A stretch of DNA of 62,036 bases. It comes from Candidatus Methylomirabilis tolerans. GTDB taxonomy: Bacteria; Methylomirabilota; Methylomirabilia; Methylomirabilales; Methylomirabilaceae. Below, piece by piece: positions 17,814-27,369 of the stretch. The notes beneath the pieces are model-generated. The model had not been told where the DNA came from. It ran no database searches and saw only the letters and a list, made by a program, of their open reading frames with translations. The DNA is taken from assembly GCA_019912425.1 (NCBI GenBank), contig JAIOIU010000136.1:1-62036 (forward strand). The letters run 5' to 3'. The translations under genes and the position numbers were made by a program. Position 1 is the first letter of the stretch, and every line of letters starts with the position of its first letter.

Positions 17814-19511
17814 TTAGAACAAACTCGTGACCCGAACGACCTCCTCGACGGTGGTGACACCTTCCCGAATCTTTTGCAGGCCGCTCTCCCCCAGGCTCTT
17901 CATCCCGTACTTGGCTTGAAGCATACGAAGCTCACTGACGGAGGCGCCAACCAGGATCGCCTCCCGCATCTGTTCGTTGAGCAGCACCACCTCGTACAGC
18001 CCGATCCTGCCCCGATAGCCGGTGTCACGACAGGCGTTGCACCCCTTCCCCCGATAGCAGGTCACAGTCGTCGCCTCCTGCGGACTGAAGCCGATGTCCA
18101 CGAGGGTGGAGACGGGCATTGAGACCTCCTCCCGGCACTCCGCGCAGAGCCGTCGGACCAGACGCTGGGCGAGCAGCAGGTTGAGCGAGGCGCTCACCAG
18201 ATACGGCGGCACGCCCATACTGACCAGTCGCCCCACCGTACTGATCGCGTCGTTGGTATGGATAGTGCTTAGCACCAGGTGGCCGGTCAGGGCGGCCTTG
18301 ATCGCGATCTCGGCCGTCTCGAAATCGCGGATCTCTCCTACCATGATGATGTCCGGGTCTTGTCGGAGAAATGACCTGAGCAAGGCGGCAAAGGTCAGGC
18401 CGATATCCGACTTGGCCTGAGTCTGGTTGATCCCGGTCAGGTTGTACTCGATCGGGTCTTCCGCCGTCATAATGTTGGTACCGATACTGTTGAGCCGGCT
18501 GAGCGCCGAATACAGCGTGGTCGTCTTCCCGCTCCCGGTCGGGCCGGTCACCAGGATCATACCGTACGGGGCCATGATAGCCTTCTTGAACATGGCGAGT
18601 GCCTCAGAATCGAATCCGAGCTTGCTCATGTCCAACTCGAGACTCGCGCGGTCCAATAGTCGCATAACCACCTTCTCGCCGAACAGCGTCGGAACTGTAG
18701 AGATCCGAAGGTCCAGTTCCCGATCCCGCATCTTGACCTTGATCCGCCCGTCCTGAGGCATGCGTCGTTCAGCAATATCCAATCGCGCCATGATCTTAAT
18801 ACGAGAGGTCACCGCAGCGCGCAGTGTTGGGGGCGGCGACATGACCTCATAGAGGATGCCATCGAGTCTGAAGCGAATTCGGAACGCCTTTTCGTAGGGC
18901 TCCAGGTGAATATCCGAGGCGCCCTTGTTGATCGCATCGGTCAGGATAAGGTTGACCAGCTTCACCACCGGGGCCTCTTCGGTGGCTCGATACAGCTCGG
19001 CCAGCTCAATTCCCCCTTGATCCGGCTCGGCGACGTTCAGATCCCCTTGCTCAAAGTCTCTCACCAGGCTTCGAGCGAAACCGGCAGTCTCGTAGTACCT
19101 GTTGAGCGCATTCTGGATGGATGTGTCCAGAGCGACCATCGGTTGTACGTTGTGGCCGGTAATAAATCTGACTTCATCGATGGCAACGATGTCGGATGGA
19201 TCTGCCATAGCAACTGTGAGGATATTTCCGGACCGACTCAGAGGGATAAGCAGGTGCTTCCGAGCGACTTCGGCAGGAACAAGCTGCAGGATAGCGGGAT
19301 TGATCGTACCCTTGCTCAGATCAACGGGCGGCACCCCATATTGGCGTGCCAGATAAGACGCGATCTGCTCCTCGCTGACATACCCGAGCTTGACAAGAAT
19401 CGATCCAATCCGCCGGCCGGTAGTCTTCTGCAGCGCAAAGGCCTCATCCAACTGCTCAGACGTGATCAGGTTGGCTCTCACCAGCATCTCGCCCAATCGT
19501 CCAGGTGGCAT
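17814..19511 (-). CDS. pilB: Type IV pilus extension ATPase PilB
   Basis: A 565-residue GspE/PilB motor that drives pilus polymerisation. The N-terminal MshEN domain (LGEMLVRANLITSEQLDEA) occupies about residues 1-150. The ATPase core has SDIHLEPYEKAFRIRFRLDG, Walker A GPTGSGKTTTLYSAL near residue 325, and Walker B with IIMVGEIRDFETAE. The zinc knuckle is visible as CAEC followed by CYRGKGCNACRDTGYRGR near residue 500. AAGGATAGG precedes the ATG. It is the first pil gene of the run and lies 69 bases after aroE. Confidence 0.97.
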   Translation of the reverse strand: MPPGRLGEMLVRANLITSEQLDEAFALQKTTGRRIGSILVKLGYVSEEQIASYLARQYGVPPVDLSKGTINPAILQLVPAEVARKHLLIPLSRSGNILTVAMADPSDIVAIDEVRFITGHNVQPMVALDTSIQNALNRYYETAGFARSLVRDFEQGDLNVAEPDQGGIELAELYRATEEAPVVKLVNLILTDAINKGASDIHLEPYEKAFRIRFRLDGILYEVMSPPPTLRAAVTSRIKIMARLDIAERRMPQDGRIKVKMRDRELDLRISTVPTLFGEKVVMRLLDRASLELDMSKLGFDSEALAMFKKAIMAPYGMILVTGPTGSGKTTTLYSALSRLNSIGTNIMTAEDPIEYNLTGINQTQAKSDIGLTFAALLRSFLRQDPDIIMVGEIRDFETAEIAIKAALTGHLVLSTIHTNDAISTVGRLVSMGVPPYLVSASLNLLLAQRLVRRLCAECREEVSMPVSTLVDIGFSPQEATTVTCYRGKGCNACRDTGYRGRIGLYEVVLLNEQMREAILVGASVSELRMLQAKYGMKSLGESGLQKIREGVTTVEEVVRVTSLF

Positions 19512-19580
19512 GCACCTATCCTTTCTTGTCTAGGGCTGGCGCATCACGGCCAACGTGGTCATCCGCACTAAAACATTAGT

Positions 19581-20456
19581 TTAACATACCTCTGATAAGT
19601 TAGCAATCGCAGCAACGAGGGCTTGCCGCATAACCTCCTCTGAAGGCTTTTGCCCGGTCCACAGCTCGAAGGCCAGGGCGCCCTGATATAGCAACATGCC
19701 TAGCCCGCCCAGGACTCGACAGCCCCGCTTCTTTGCCTCTCGCAGCAACGCAGTCTCTCGTGGCCGGTAGATCAGATCGTACACCAGTGCCCCGGGCCGA
19801 AGGAGGGTCGGATTGATCGGTGGAGGATCTGAAGGGGTAAGACCAACCGATGTGGTATTGACCACCAGAGCACAGTCTCTCACCTTGGCTAAAATTCGGG
19901 GATCATCAAGCCCCAGTCCGATGGCCGAGGCCCTGATTTTTCGATTCACAAACTCTGCCAACGACTGCGCGCGCTCGATGGTCCGGTTGACAATCACGAT
20001 CTCTTCAGCGCCGGCCTCCGCTAGGCTAACGGCTATAGCCCGCGCCGCGCCACCCGCTCCAAGGATCACAGCGGACTTCCCGTGCGGGAGAAAGGCCGCC
20101 TCATCATGAAGCGATCGGAGAAATCCCTGTCCGTCGGTATTAGCTCCAAGAAGATGTCCGCCTCTGGCAACGACCGTGTTGACCGCACCCACCAAGGCGG
20201 CCTCTTGTGTCAGGGTATCGACCAACGCGGCGGCCTGCTCCTTATGAGGAAGCGTAACATTCGCGCCACCGAAGTTTTCCATCCCGCGAAGCGACTCGAA
20301 CGCGGTCGGCAAATCGGCGCCCTTCACCCGCCATGGAATATAGAGGCCATCGATTCCAGCCGCCTGGAGTGCGGCATTCTGCATGGCCGGCGAGAGGCTA
20401 TGCCCGACAGGATCACCGAAGAGGATGAACAGTTTTGCTGCGGCCGTGAACTTCAT
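19581..20456 (-). CDS. aroE: Shikimate dehydrogenase
   Basis: NADP-dependent reduction of 3-dehydroshikimate to shikimate in aromatic amino acid synthesis. The N-terminal substrate domain has LFGDPVGHSLSPAMQN with the shikimate-binding serines and NVTLPHKE with the catalytic lysine near residue 67. The nucleotide domain has VILGAGGAARAIAVSLAEAG near residue 130 and NRTIERA. The length of 291 residues is full. It lies between glnD and pilB on the same strand. Confidence 0.96.
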   Translation of the reverse strand: MKFTAAAKLFILFGDPVGHSLSPAMQNAALQAAGIDGLYIPWRVKGADLPTAFESLRGMENFGGANVTLPHKEQAAALVDTLTQEAALVGAVNTVVARGGHLLGANTDGQGFLRSLHDEAAFLPHGKSAVILGAGGAARAIAVSLAEAGAEEIVIVNRTIERAQSLAEFVNRKIRASAIGLGLDDPRILAKVRDCALVVNTTSVGLTPSDPPPINPTLLRPGALVYDLIYRPRETALLREAKKRGCRVLGGLGMLLYQGALAFELWTGQKPSEEVMRQALVAAIANLSEVC

Positions 20457-20522
20457 ATCAGCGATCAGCTATCAGCTATCAGCCTTTTCCTTACCTTACT
20501 GATGGCTGATCCCTGAGGGCTG
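20456..20522. repeat. Inverted word array (ATCAGC family) between glnD and aroE
   Basis: Left arm 20456-20484 is four tandem seven-base variants: ATCAGCG, ATCAGCT, ATCAGCT, ATCAGCC. Right arm 20497-20522 (ACTGATGGCTGATCCCTGAGGGCTG) is the reverse complement in kind. The array fills the gap and abuts both genes. Confidence 0.7.
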
Positions 20523-20525
20523 CCC

Positions 20526-23324
20526 TTAATTCAATCCCTCCGACAGCGCGCACTCCAGCGCCAGCCTGATCTGTTCTCTCCGCCCTTCATCCATCAGCTT
20601 GCTTCCGTCCTTATTGGTAACATAGAAGACGTCCACGACCTGTTCGGCCTCGGTCGTGATTTTGGCAGAGCGCAGATCTACGCCGAGATCCGAGAGCGTG
20701 CTGGAAATAAGGTACAGGAGCCCCAGCCTATCCCGCGTCCGAACATCCAGGACGGTATAGGTATCCGCAACCAGGTTGTCAAACTCCACCTTAATCGGGG
20801 GCACCGCGCCTGCCTGGATCGGCCGGATCAGAACCTCTTTCCGGCGGCTCTTAATCAGATCACGAACAACCACCCTGCCCGCAAGGATTTCCCGCAGATC
20901 CGCGACGACCCGATCCCAGGCGGCAGAGTCCTCAATGGCCGCGCCACCCCCATTGTCGACCCTGAAGTGTCGGATCACCATCCCGCTTGTCAGGGTAAAA
21001 ATCTGCGCGCTCAGAATGTTAATCCCGTTTGCGGTGAGTGTCCCCACGACGTGGGCAAACCGTCCGTGGCGGCCGTAGGCGCAGAGGGTAAACTCGGAGT
21101 AGCCGGCCAACGGGAATGCCGTCCATTGGCTGGCCGCCTCTTCACCCCGTTGCACGCGCTGGATCAAGCGCATCTGCGAAGCGACCTTGTGAAGTGAGGT
21201 TGTCAACAGGTACCGCACGGGCGCCTCCTGCAAGTGCCTTCTCACCGCCTCCACGCCGAACTCCGGCGACAGTTCCTGGGTGATCTGGGATTTGACCCGC
21301 TCGGCGCGAGCCAGATCATCCTCATCCTCCGGGATGCCCCTGATGAGGATGGTGTGGGTCTTGATGTACAGCTCCCACAGCAACGTCCCTTTCCATTCGG
21401 TCCAGACACCGGGCCCAACCGCCTTGATGTCGGCGTAGGTGAGCAGGTACAGCATCTTCAGGCGATCGAGCGTCTGCACTTTTTTGGCAAAGTCAATCAC
21501 GATGGCCTCATCGTCGAGGTCCAGGTGCTGAGCGATATGCGACATCTCCAGATGGCGCACCACCAAGAAGCGGATAGCTTCAGCATCCGGCTCCGGGATG
21601 CCCATCCGCGCCAGGATCGCCTCGACCAAAGAGGTCCCCTTGGAGGCATGGTCAGGCCCTTCCCCTTTACCGATGTCATGAAGCAAGAGCGCCAACCGGA
21701 GGATTTCCAATCGCTTCTCATCAGACGCGATCGAACGAAACTCTTCACCGTAAAATCTTGAGATCTCATCCAGGTGTTCGAGGGTTTCAACGGCCAGGAA
21801 GGTGTGCTCATCCACCGTGTACCTGTGATAGAAATCGAATTGGACCAGACGGGTGAGCTTGGCGAATTCCGGGATGTAGGTCCCGAGCACCCCAAGTTCA
21901 TGCATGCTCCGAAGCGTCGCGGCCACCCCCTTCGGCGCTCGAAGGATGGCCAGCAAGAAGCCCAGGGCTCGGCTCGATCGCCGCACCCCATCATCGATGA
22001 GATGCGTCTCAGCTCTGATGTGGTCCTTCATCTCCTGGCTCAACGTGTATCCCATCTGCTGCGCATACCAGAAGACCTTCAACAACCGGACAGGGTCCTC
22101 CCGAAACAGGCCTCGATTCTTCGGCATCACATGGATGCAGCGATCGATCTCCGTCAGATCGTCGCCGATGTCGCGAGCCCTCAGCTTCCGCATCACCATC
22201 TCCACCTGAGACCTCCCTTGCGTGCAGCGCACGATCAATTGCTGCGACAACTGCAAGATATCCTTTGCGGCCAGATAGTACCGCTGCATGAACTGTTCAA
22301 CACCGTAAGATCCGGCCGTGCCCAGGAACCCCAGGTTGGCCGCTACCTGTTCCTGCGTGGACAGCGAGAGCACGTCGTTCTTGCCTCGAGAGAGGTAATG
22401 GAGTTCATTGCGCAAGCGGAGCATGAAATCCAAGGCGAGGTCCCACCGTTCTCTCTCCTCCTGGCCGAGAAGTCTCCTCTGCGTCAATTCGGCCGACGTG
22501 CCCACGCGCTGGGTAATCCGGGCAATCCAGATGGCGGCGTGAAGATCTCTCAGGCCCCCGGGACCTTCCTTGATGTGCGGCTCTTGCACGTAGATAGACG
22601 CGCCGTACCGGTAGTGGCGTTCACGCAATTCCTGAAGCTTTCGCTTGACGAAGGCGGCAGATTGCTTATAGAAGACCGACCGCTCCAACTTGGCGCTGAA
22701 CGCCTGATAGATCTCCGGCTTGCCGGCAAGGTACCGGGCCTCCATCATGGAGGTGCGGGAGGTCAGATCCGTCCTGGCCATTCGCACGCAGTCATCGATG
22801 GAGCGGCAGCAATGCCCCACAACGAACCCGACATCCCAGAGGGTGCTTAACACCGGGTGGAGGATCGCGTTCAGATAGGTATCGGCCCTGCGAGGGTAGA
22901 CAAACATGAGGTCCACGTCGGAGGCCGGGTTCATCTCCCGGCGGCCATAGCCGCCCAGCGCAATCAGCGCGCACCCGTCACTGCCACGTCGGAGGCCCGG
23001 ATCGCAGGCCGCCTCCGCCAGTTGAAACAGTGTGGTCACCACCGCATCCGTCAGTGTGGCGATGGATCGAACTACCTCCTGCCCGGTTCCCCCATTCCGG
23101 TGAATCTGAAGAATCCTGGCCTGCTCATCGGCGATGAACCCCCTGAGGGCTGGGATCAGATCGGAGGCCGCATGGCTCTCTTGCAGTACGGACTGCAGGC
23201 TACCGGTCAGTGCTGAGCACTCAACAGAAATAGGGGATATGTCGCCGGCAAGAGCGACGATATCCGCCCGTCGGTTTCGCAGCAGCGCAAAACGACTCTT
23301 CGCAATGGCTTGAAATCGCTTCAT
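20526..23324 (-). CDS. glnD: PII uridylyltransferase / uridylyl-removing enzyme
   Basis: GlnD senses glutamine and modifies PII, setting nitrogen control. The 932 residues carry all expected domains. The nucleotidyltransferase core has GGYGRREMNPASDVDLMFVY near residue 133 and the GlnD linker NELHYLSRGK near 310. An HD domain with LLLHDIGKGEGPDHASKG lies near residue 555. Two C-terminal ACT domains (about 735-810 and 855-925) bind glutamine. A good sigma-70 promoter lies immediately upstream, making glnD the likely head of the long leftward run. No glnB or ammonium transporter gene is in the window. Confidence 0.97.
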   Translation of the reverse strand: MKRFQAIAKSRFALLRNRRADIVALAGDISPISVECSALTGSLQSVLQESHAASDLIPALRGFIADEQARILQIHRNGGTGQEVVRSIATLTDAVVTTLFQLAEAACDPGLRRGSDGCALIALGGYGRREMNPASDVDLMFVYPRRADTYLNAILHPVLSTLWDVGFVVGHCCRSIDDCVRMARTDLTSRTSMMEARYLAGKPEIYQAFSAKLERSVFYKQSAAFVKRKLQELRERHYRYGASIYVQEPHIKEGPGGLRDLHAAIWIARITQRVGTSAELTQRRLLGQEERERWDLALDFMLRLRNELHYLSRGKNDVLSLSTQEQVAANLGFLGTAGSYGVEQFMQRYYLAAKDILQLSQQLIVRCTQGRSQVEMVMRKLRARDIGDDLTEIDRCIHVMPKNRGLFREDPVRLLKVFWYAQQMGYTLSQEMKDHIRAETHLIDDGVRRSSRALGFLLAILRAPKGVAATLRSMHELGVLGTYIPEFAKLTRLVQFDFYHRYTVDEHTFLAVETLEHLDEISRFYGEEFRSIASDEKRLEILRLALLLHDIGKGEGPDHASKGTSLVEAILARMGIPEPDAEAIRFLVVRHLEMSHIAQHLDLDDEAIVIDFAKKVQTLDRLKMLYLLTYADIKAVGPGVWTEWKGTLLWELYIKTHTILIRGIPEDEDDLARAERVKSQITQELSPEFGVEAVRRHLQEAPVRYLLTTSLHKVASQMRLIQRVQRGEEAASQWTAFPLAGYSEFTLCAYGRHGRFAHVVGTLTANGINILSAQIFTLTSGMVIRHFRVDNGGGAAIEDSAAWDRVVADLREILAGRVVVRDLIKSRRKEVLIRPIQAGAVPPIKVEFDNLVADTYTVLDVRTRDRLGLLYLISSTLSDLGVDLRSAKITTEAEQVVDVFYVTNKDGSKLMDEGRREQIRLALECALSEGLN

Positions 23325-23347
23325 CTTTCACCCCGTCGGTTGCAACT

Positions 23348-23377
23348 AGTATAGGCGGGCCTATCGGACTGGGTCAA
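23348..23377 (-). promoter_or_regulatory. Sigma-70 promoter of glnD
   Basis: On the minus strand TTGACC (23377-23372) and TATACT (23353-23348) are separated by 18 bases. The -10 box ends 23 bases before the glnD ATG, giving a leader of about 17 bases that includes GGGTGAAAG. Confidence 0.65.
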
Positions 23378-23407
23378 GGTGTATGTAAAGCCGTCAGCGG
23401 TGAGGGG

Positions 23408-23461
23408 TTTAGACTGAAGGCTGTTTAGGTATAGCCCATTCCTTCAGCCCTCAGTCTAACT
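23408..23461. repeat. Inverted word array upstream of glnD
   Basis: Left arm 23408-23423 (TTTAGACTGAAGGCTG) and right arm 23441-23461 (CTTCAGCCCTCAGTCTAAC) pair imperfectly around a 17-base centre. The remaining gap up to 23649 shows no convincing gene; a leftward frame at 23451-23714 overlaps the next gene and has no family features. Confidence 0.55.
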
Positions 23462-23649
23462 GTCCATCCTTTTCTTCTTCTTCCGAGCTGAGATCTGCCG
23501 GCTTCCTTATGGGGCGTAACTGTGCTAAATTAGGGCTGGCGTGAGAATCCATGGACCTATCCTGTGGAGTCATCAATGCCACTGAGATTATCACCAACGA
23601 CGTAATAACAGGCGAGGCAGCATCACGAAGCGCGTGAAAGGGGATGACT

Positions 23650-24066
23650 ATGTTTGGATTCCAGATTGCGGTAACCCTCCATCTCGTTGGGATTATCTTC
23701 TGGATCGGCGGCATAGCGGCTAGACTGATCCTCCTCGATGCTGCTCCGTCCGGTGCCGAGGTTGGCGTACGATCCCAGCTCTACCAGATCCAGCGAAGGA
23801 TCCATTTCATAATGGAGATCCCCGGCTCTGTCATGACCCTGCTGGCCGGAGGGTTCCTGATCCATGCCGCCCAAGTCAACTTCCACCTGCCCTGGTTTAG
23901 AGCCAAGATCGCGTTAGTCATCGGCCTGATCGTCATTGAGCTGCTCGCCTCGCGCCGGATCAAGGCCTTCAATGCGAGCGGCCGGATGGGGCAGGCCATG
24001 GGGCTCTTTGCGGGCCTGGTCGTGTTTACCCTGCTGACGCTGGTCGCCGTCGTGACCAAATTTTGA
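23650..24066 (+). CDS. Small four-helix membrane protein, CopD/HemJ-like fold
   Basis: A protein of about 138 residues with four hydrophobic helices: IAVTLHLVGIIFWIGGIAAR, SVMTLLAGGFLI, KIALVIGLIVIELLAS and LFAGLVVFTLLTLVAVV. The layout, with a short amphipathic QIQRRIHFIMEIPG segment, resembles CopD/DUF2269 and HemJ-type heme-handling proteins. The diagnostic HemJ lysine-tryptophan-histidine cluster is not evident, so no activity is assigned. AAAGGGG lies six bases before the ATG at 23650, so I prefer that start over the ATG six bases earlier at 23644. The stop overlaps the start of the following hydrolase as TTGA, implying coupled translation. Confidence 0.7.
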   Translation: MFGFQIAVTLHLVGIIFWIGGIAARLILLDAAPSGAEVGVRSQLYQIQRRIHFIMEIPGSVMTLLAGGFLIHAAQVNFHLPWFRAKIALVIGLIVIELLASRRIKAFNASGRMGQAMGLFAGLVVFTLLTLVAVVTKF

Positions 24067-24926
24067 AGAAGGCGTGGTCACACCCGGGCTCCGCGACAAC
24101 GCGATTGGCGCCGGCTGTGATGCTGACCCTCTTCCTCGCCGGGGGATGTGTGGAGACGCTGGAAAACAGGTTTGTCTTCTTCCCTGACAAGCGGATCGAG
24201 GCAACGCCGCGCGACCGAGGTCTGGCCTATGAGGAGATCTACTTTCAGACAACAGACGGGTTCAATCTGAATGGTTGGTGGATTCCCGGAACCGGATCGC
24301 CCCTCACGATTCTCTGGTTACACGGTAACGGCGGCAATATCAGTTATCGACTGGATAACATCACGCTCCGCCACAATCTGCTGGGAACCAATATTTTTAT
24401 CTTCGACTACCGCGAATATGGCCGGAGTGAAGGTCGGGCATCGGAGGAGGGCACCTATCGGGACGCTGAGGCGGCGATCCGGTATCTGCGCGGCCGAAAG
24501 GACGTAGACCCGACCAAAATTGTCTTCCTCGGCGAATCGCTCGGAAGCGCCGTCGCAGTCGAGATGGCGACCCGGCATGACTGCGCCGCTCTGATTTTAG
24601 AATCGCCCTTCCTCTCTATTCCCGAGATGGCAAAGGTCAGTCTCCCCTTCCTCCCGATCAGTTCGTTCCTGCAGACCAGATACGACACCCTCTCAAAAAT
24701 CGAGCAGGTCAGGGCTCCTCTTCTCATCGTCCACGGTGAGAACGATGAGATCGTTCCGTTCCAGCATGGGCAACGCCTCTTTGAAGCCGCGAGAGAGCCG
24801 AAGGAGTTTTACGGCATCAAGGGCGCCCGCCACAACGACCTCTACCTGGTCGGCGGTCTGGCCTATCTGGAGACCCTCAACCGTTTCCTCGGCAGGGTAA
24901 CCCGCAACACAACACCTTCACCGTAA
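24063..24926 (+). CDS. Alpha/beta hydrolase lipoprotein, BEM46/ABHD13-like
   Basis: A predicted lipoprotein of 287 residues. The signal peptide ends with lipobox LAGGC, cysteine near residue 29. The hydrolase fold is complete: HGNGGN oxyanion loop near residue 85, nucleophile elbow GESLGSA near 160, acid aspartate in HGENDEIVP near 225, and histidine in KGARHNDLY near 258. This matches the serine esterase/thioesterase group related to BEM46. The substrate is unknown. The start is TTG at 24063 overlapping the stop of the small membrane protein. An ATG at 24120 would leave a leader too short for a good signal peptide. Confidence 0.85.
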   Translation: MKKAWSHPGSATTRLAPAVMLTLFLAGGCVETLENRFVFFPDKRIEATPRDRGLAYEEIYFQTTDGFNLNGWWIPGTGSPLTILWLHGNGGNISYRLDNITLRHNLLGTNIFIFDYREYGRSEGRASEEGTYRDAEAAIRYLRGRKDVDPTKIVFLGESLGSAVAVEMATRHDCAALILESPFLSIPEMAKVSLPFLPISSFLQTRYDTLSKIEQVRAPLLIVHGENDEIVPFQHGQRLFEAAREPKEFYGIKGARHNDLYLVGGLAYLETLNRFLGRVTRNTTPSP

Positions 24927-24987
24927 GAACGATACGGCAGGTTGCGCGCTTCGTACGTGGGCGATGCCCTCTCGCCAGATCGTGCGC

Positions 24988-25359
24988 TCAGTGGTCCAGT
25001 AGGCGCGCGACGGTCTTCAGAAGAGTCTGGACATCAAGAGGTTTGGTGAGGTAGCCAACGCACCCGGCCTCCAGAGCCTTTATCTCTTGCTCCGGCTGGG
25101 CATAGGCAGTTGCCGCCAGAACCGGGATCTGACACGTCTCAGCATCGGCCTTGATCTGCCGGGTGAGGGTAAAGCCGTCGATGTGGGGGAGTTGAAGGTC
25201 CATGAGGATAAGGCTGGGGCGCTCGCGCTTGACCCTATCGAGCAGGCCGCGACCGTCCTCGGCCTCCAGAACGGTATAGCCGGCCGCGGTTAAGAGCGCT
25301 ACCGCCAGCTCGCGACTCACCTCGTGGTCCTCCACGATCAGGATCGCATCCCGTGTCAT
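24988..25359 (-). CDS. Single-domain response regulator
   Basis: A 123-residue CheY-like receiver with no output domain. The acidic pocket is in ILIVEDHEVSRE, the phospho-acceptor in LILMDLQLPHIDGF near residue 55, the threonine/alanine switch in VLAATAYAQ and the lysine in YLTKPLDV near residue 105. Its ATG overlaps the stop of the upstream kinase as ATGA, so the kinase is its obvious phosphate donor. It resembles DivK-like or polar signalling regulators. The output is not visible. Confidence 0.92.
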   Translation of the reverse strand: MTRDAILIVEDHEVSRELAVALLTAAGYTVLEAEDGRGLLDRVKRERPSLILMDLQLPHIDGFTLTRQIKADAETCQIPVLAATAYAQPEQEIKALEAGCVGYLTKPLDVQTLLKTVARLLDH

Positions 25360-27281
25360 CTACCCTCCATCGCCGGTCTCGCGTGCGGTACCAGTGGAAA
25401 GCGCACCGTGAACGTGCTCCCACGGCCTACGCCATCTGAAGCAGTCCAGATACTGCCCCCGTGCAGTTCGACGAGCTGCTTCGTAAGCGCAAGACCAAGG
25501 CCTGTCCCATGGTGCTGCCTGGCGAGGGTAGCGTTCAGTTGGGTAAAAGGGTGAAAGAGCTTGCGCATATCCTCTGCCGTAATCCCAATTCCGGTATCCG
25601 CAACAGAAATCTCCACGTAATCAGGAGATCTCGGGGTTTCGGGTTTCGAGGTTCGGGTTTCGGATCCTAAGCTCGGCACTTGGTGTTCGACACTTGGCGC
25701 GGCCCTTGCGGTGACCTTGACCAGGCCGCCTTCCGGGGTGAACTTGATAGCGTTGGAGAGGAGGTTATAGACGATCTGTTTGAATCGGATGGGGTCAGCG
25801 GTGAGGGTAATCGGAGTAGATTGCGTGTGTAGTGTAAGGGTCAAATGCTTTTGGTCGGCCATCGGCCGGATATCGGCGATGGCGGTCGTCAGCGCGTCGC
25901 CGATGGCGAAGGGCTCCGGGTGCAGCTCAAGCTTGCCCGCTTCGACCTTCGCGAGGTCGAGGAGGCCGTTGATAAGGACGAGCAGGTGCTTGCCGCTTGA
26001 GTGGATGTGGTCCATATAGCGGGCTTGCTTCTCGTTGAGCGGCCCGAAGAACGGATTTTGTAAGAGCTCCGAGAAGCCGAGGATCGCGTTCAGCGGAGTC
26101 CGTAGCTCGTGGGACATATGGGCCAGGAACTCTGACTTATGGCGGGAGGCCGCCTCGAGCTGCACGTTGACCGTACGTAGCTCTCGCGTCCGCTCATCGA
26201 CGACGCCTTCGAGCTCGCCGGCGTGGCGTCGCTGCGCCTCCTCACTCTGTTGCAGCGTGGCGATATCTTGTTTGATCGCGCGAACGATCACGATCCCAAG
26301 CCACACCGCGAAGGCGATCACCAGTGCAATGAAACCGATCGTCATATCCTGTCCATTCCGCAACGCGCCAATGCGCGCCCGTAGCGCCCCTTCCAGGTCT
26401 ATCATCGCTTGATCGAGCAGCGCGAACTGCCCGTCAATCGCCTGGGTGAATATCGCAAAGTAATCGGTCGGCGAATAGCTCAGCTTCTCGGCTTCCACCA
26501 CCTGGGTTCTGGCCACATATGCCGCCCTCTGCGCGAGTATCATGCTTCCCTGTGCGATATGGCTCAGACGGGTCTTCATCTGAGGGTTCAGCGCCATCGC
26601 CTTGTCTAACTCGCGCTCCATGTACTCGTGTTGCCTCTCGACATTGCTGATAAGACCGATCAACGCGGTGCGATCCGCCAGGGTAATGCGCTTCTCCGCT
26701 AAAAGGAGCATACCGCGCGCCCGCGCCTGGCCGAGGAATTCGGTGAGGGTCGGCATGTGAACCAATAGTGCCATGGTGAGGTGGTAGTCATGACCGGTTG
26801 GGTCGTACGAGAGGCCGAAGTAATCCAACATCAGATCGAGCAGCTTCAGATTGTCGTTGATGAGTGCCGTATGGGCGGCAAAACTCTCCTCACCGGAGAT
26901 CGAGCACGAGGAGACGCCGTTCGCAAGCCGCATCCAGGCATCAAACGCCCTGCGCCAGGCGGCGGTGAGTCCGGGATCATGGATATCGGACGTGACGATC
27001 GCATCAAACGCCTCAACCGCCTTGTCGGTTTCGGTTTGCTTGGCGGCGCGTTGTGCCTCCATCATCGTGTCGCCGCCCAGAACACCGGCTGAGAGCCCCC
27101 GGTGCTGTTGCTGTAATTGCACCATCCTCAGCAGCGTCTTCGACGGTGCAATCCCGATATGCTTCAGGCCGGCCGATCGCAGCGCTCTGCTGCTTTGTAC
27201 CATGTACATGGTCAGCGGCGCCACCACCAGGGCAAGGCACACCAGCCCGAATCCGAGCATCAGCCTGGTGCGTATTGTCAT
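25356..27281 (-). CDS. Membrane sensor histidine kinase with NIT-like periplasmic domain
   Basis: A 641-residue kinase. A transmembrane helix near residues 8-28 and a second near 318-340 enclose a helical periplasmic region. Its QQQHRGLSAGVLGGD and later DYFGLSYDPTGHDYHLT resemble nitrate/nitrite-sensing (NIT) and related four-helix sensor domains. HisKA has FLAHMSHELRTPLNAILGF near residue 390. The ATPase domain has VYNLLSNAIKFTPEGG, DTGIGI and GTGLGLALTKQLVE. Between VKVTAR and VEISVADTG lies an unusual insertion of about 29 residues rich in Ser, Pro and Thr. It is encoded by quasi-tandem GGGTTTCG and CACTTGG words at 25629-25700. The gene overlaps the response regulator downstream. Confidence 0.93.
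   Translation of the reverse strand: MTIRTRLMLGFGLVCLALVVAPLTMYMVQSSRALRSAGLKHIGIAPSKTLLRMVQLQQQHRGLSAGVLGGDTMMEAQRAAKQTETDKAVEAFDAIVTSDIHDPGLTAAWRRAFDAWMRLANGVSSCSISGEESFAAHTALINDNLKLLDLMLDYFGLSYDPTGHDYHLTMALLVHMPTLTEFLGQARARGMLLLAEKRITLADRTALIGLISNVERQHEYMERELDKAMALNPQMKTRLSHIAQGSMILAQRAAYVARTQVVEAEKLSYSPTDYFAIFTQAIDGQFALLDQAMIDLEGALRARIGALRNGQDMTIGFIALVIAFAVWLGIVIVRAIKQDIATLQQSEEAQRRHAGELEGVVDERTRELRTVNVQLEAASRHKSEFLAHMSHELRTPLNAILGFSELLQNPFFGPLNEKQARYMDHIHSSGKHLLVLINGLLDLAKVEAGKLELHPEPFAIGDALTTAIADIRPMADQKHLTLTLHTQSTPITLTADPIRFKQIVYNLLSNAIKFTPEGGLVKVTARAAPSVEHQVPSLGSETRTSKPETPRSPDYVEISVADTGIGITAEDMRKLFHPFTQLNATLARQHHGTGLGLALTKQLVELHGGSIWTASDGVGRGSTFTVRFPLVPHARPAMEGR
25629..25700. repeat. 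Word array inside the histidine kinase gene
   Basis: GGGTTTCGGGTTTCGAGG-type words at 25632-25661 and CACTTGGTGTTCGACACTTGG at 25677-25697 repeat within the coding region. They keep the reading frame and encode a Ser/Pro/Thr-rich loop in the ATPase domain. The make-up resembles the intergenic arrays, which makes a captured repeat likely. Confidence 0.55.
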
Positions 27282-27369
27282 ACGGTCATTGAACCACTGT
27301 AGCCGCTTGTCACAGTCTCAATCTGCTCCATCCGTTGAAAGACCACCGGAGATCAAGCCTGCACCTGGG

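Noticed and set aside
23650-24066. Assignment as HemJ protoporphyrinogen oxidase
   Set aside because: The helix layout fits, but the conserved HemJ residues are not evident and hemG is present, so it is left as an unassigned membrane protein.
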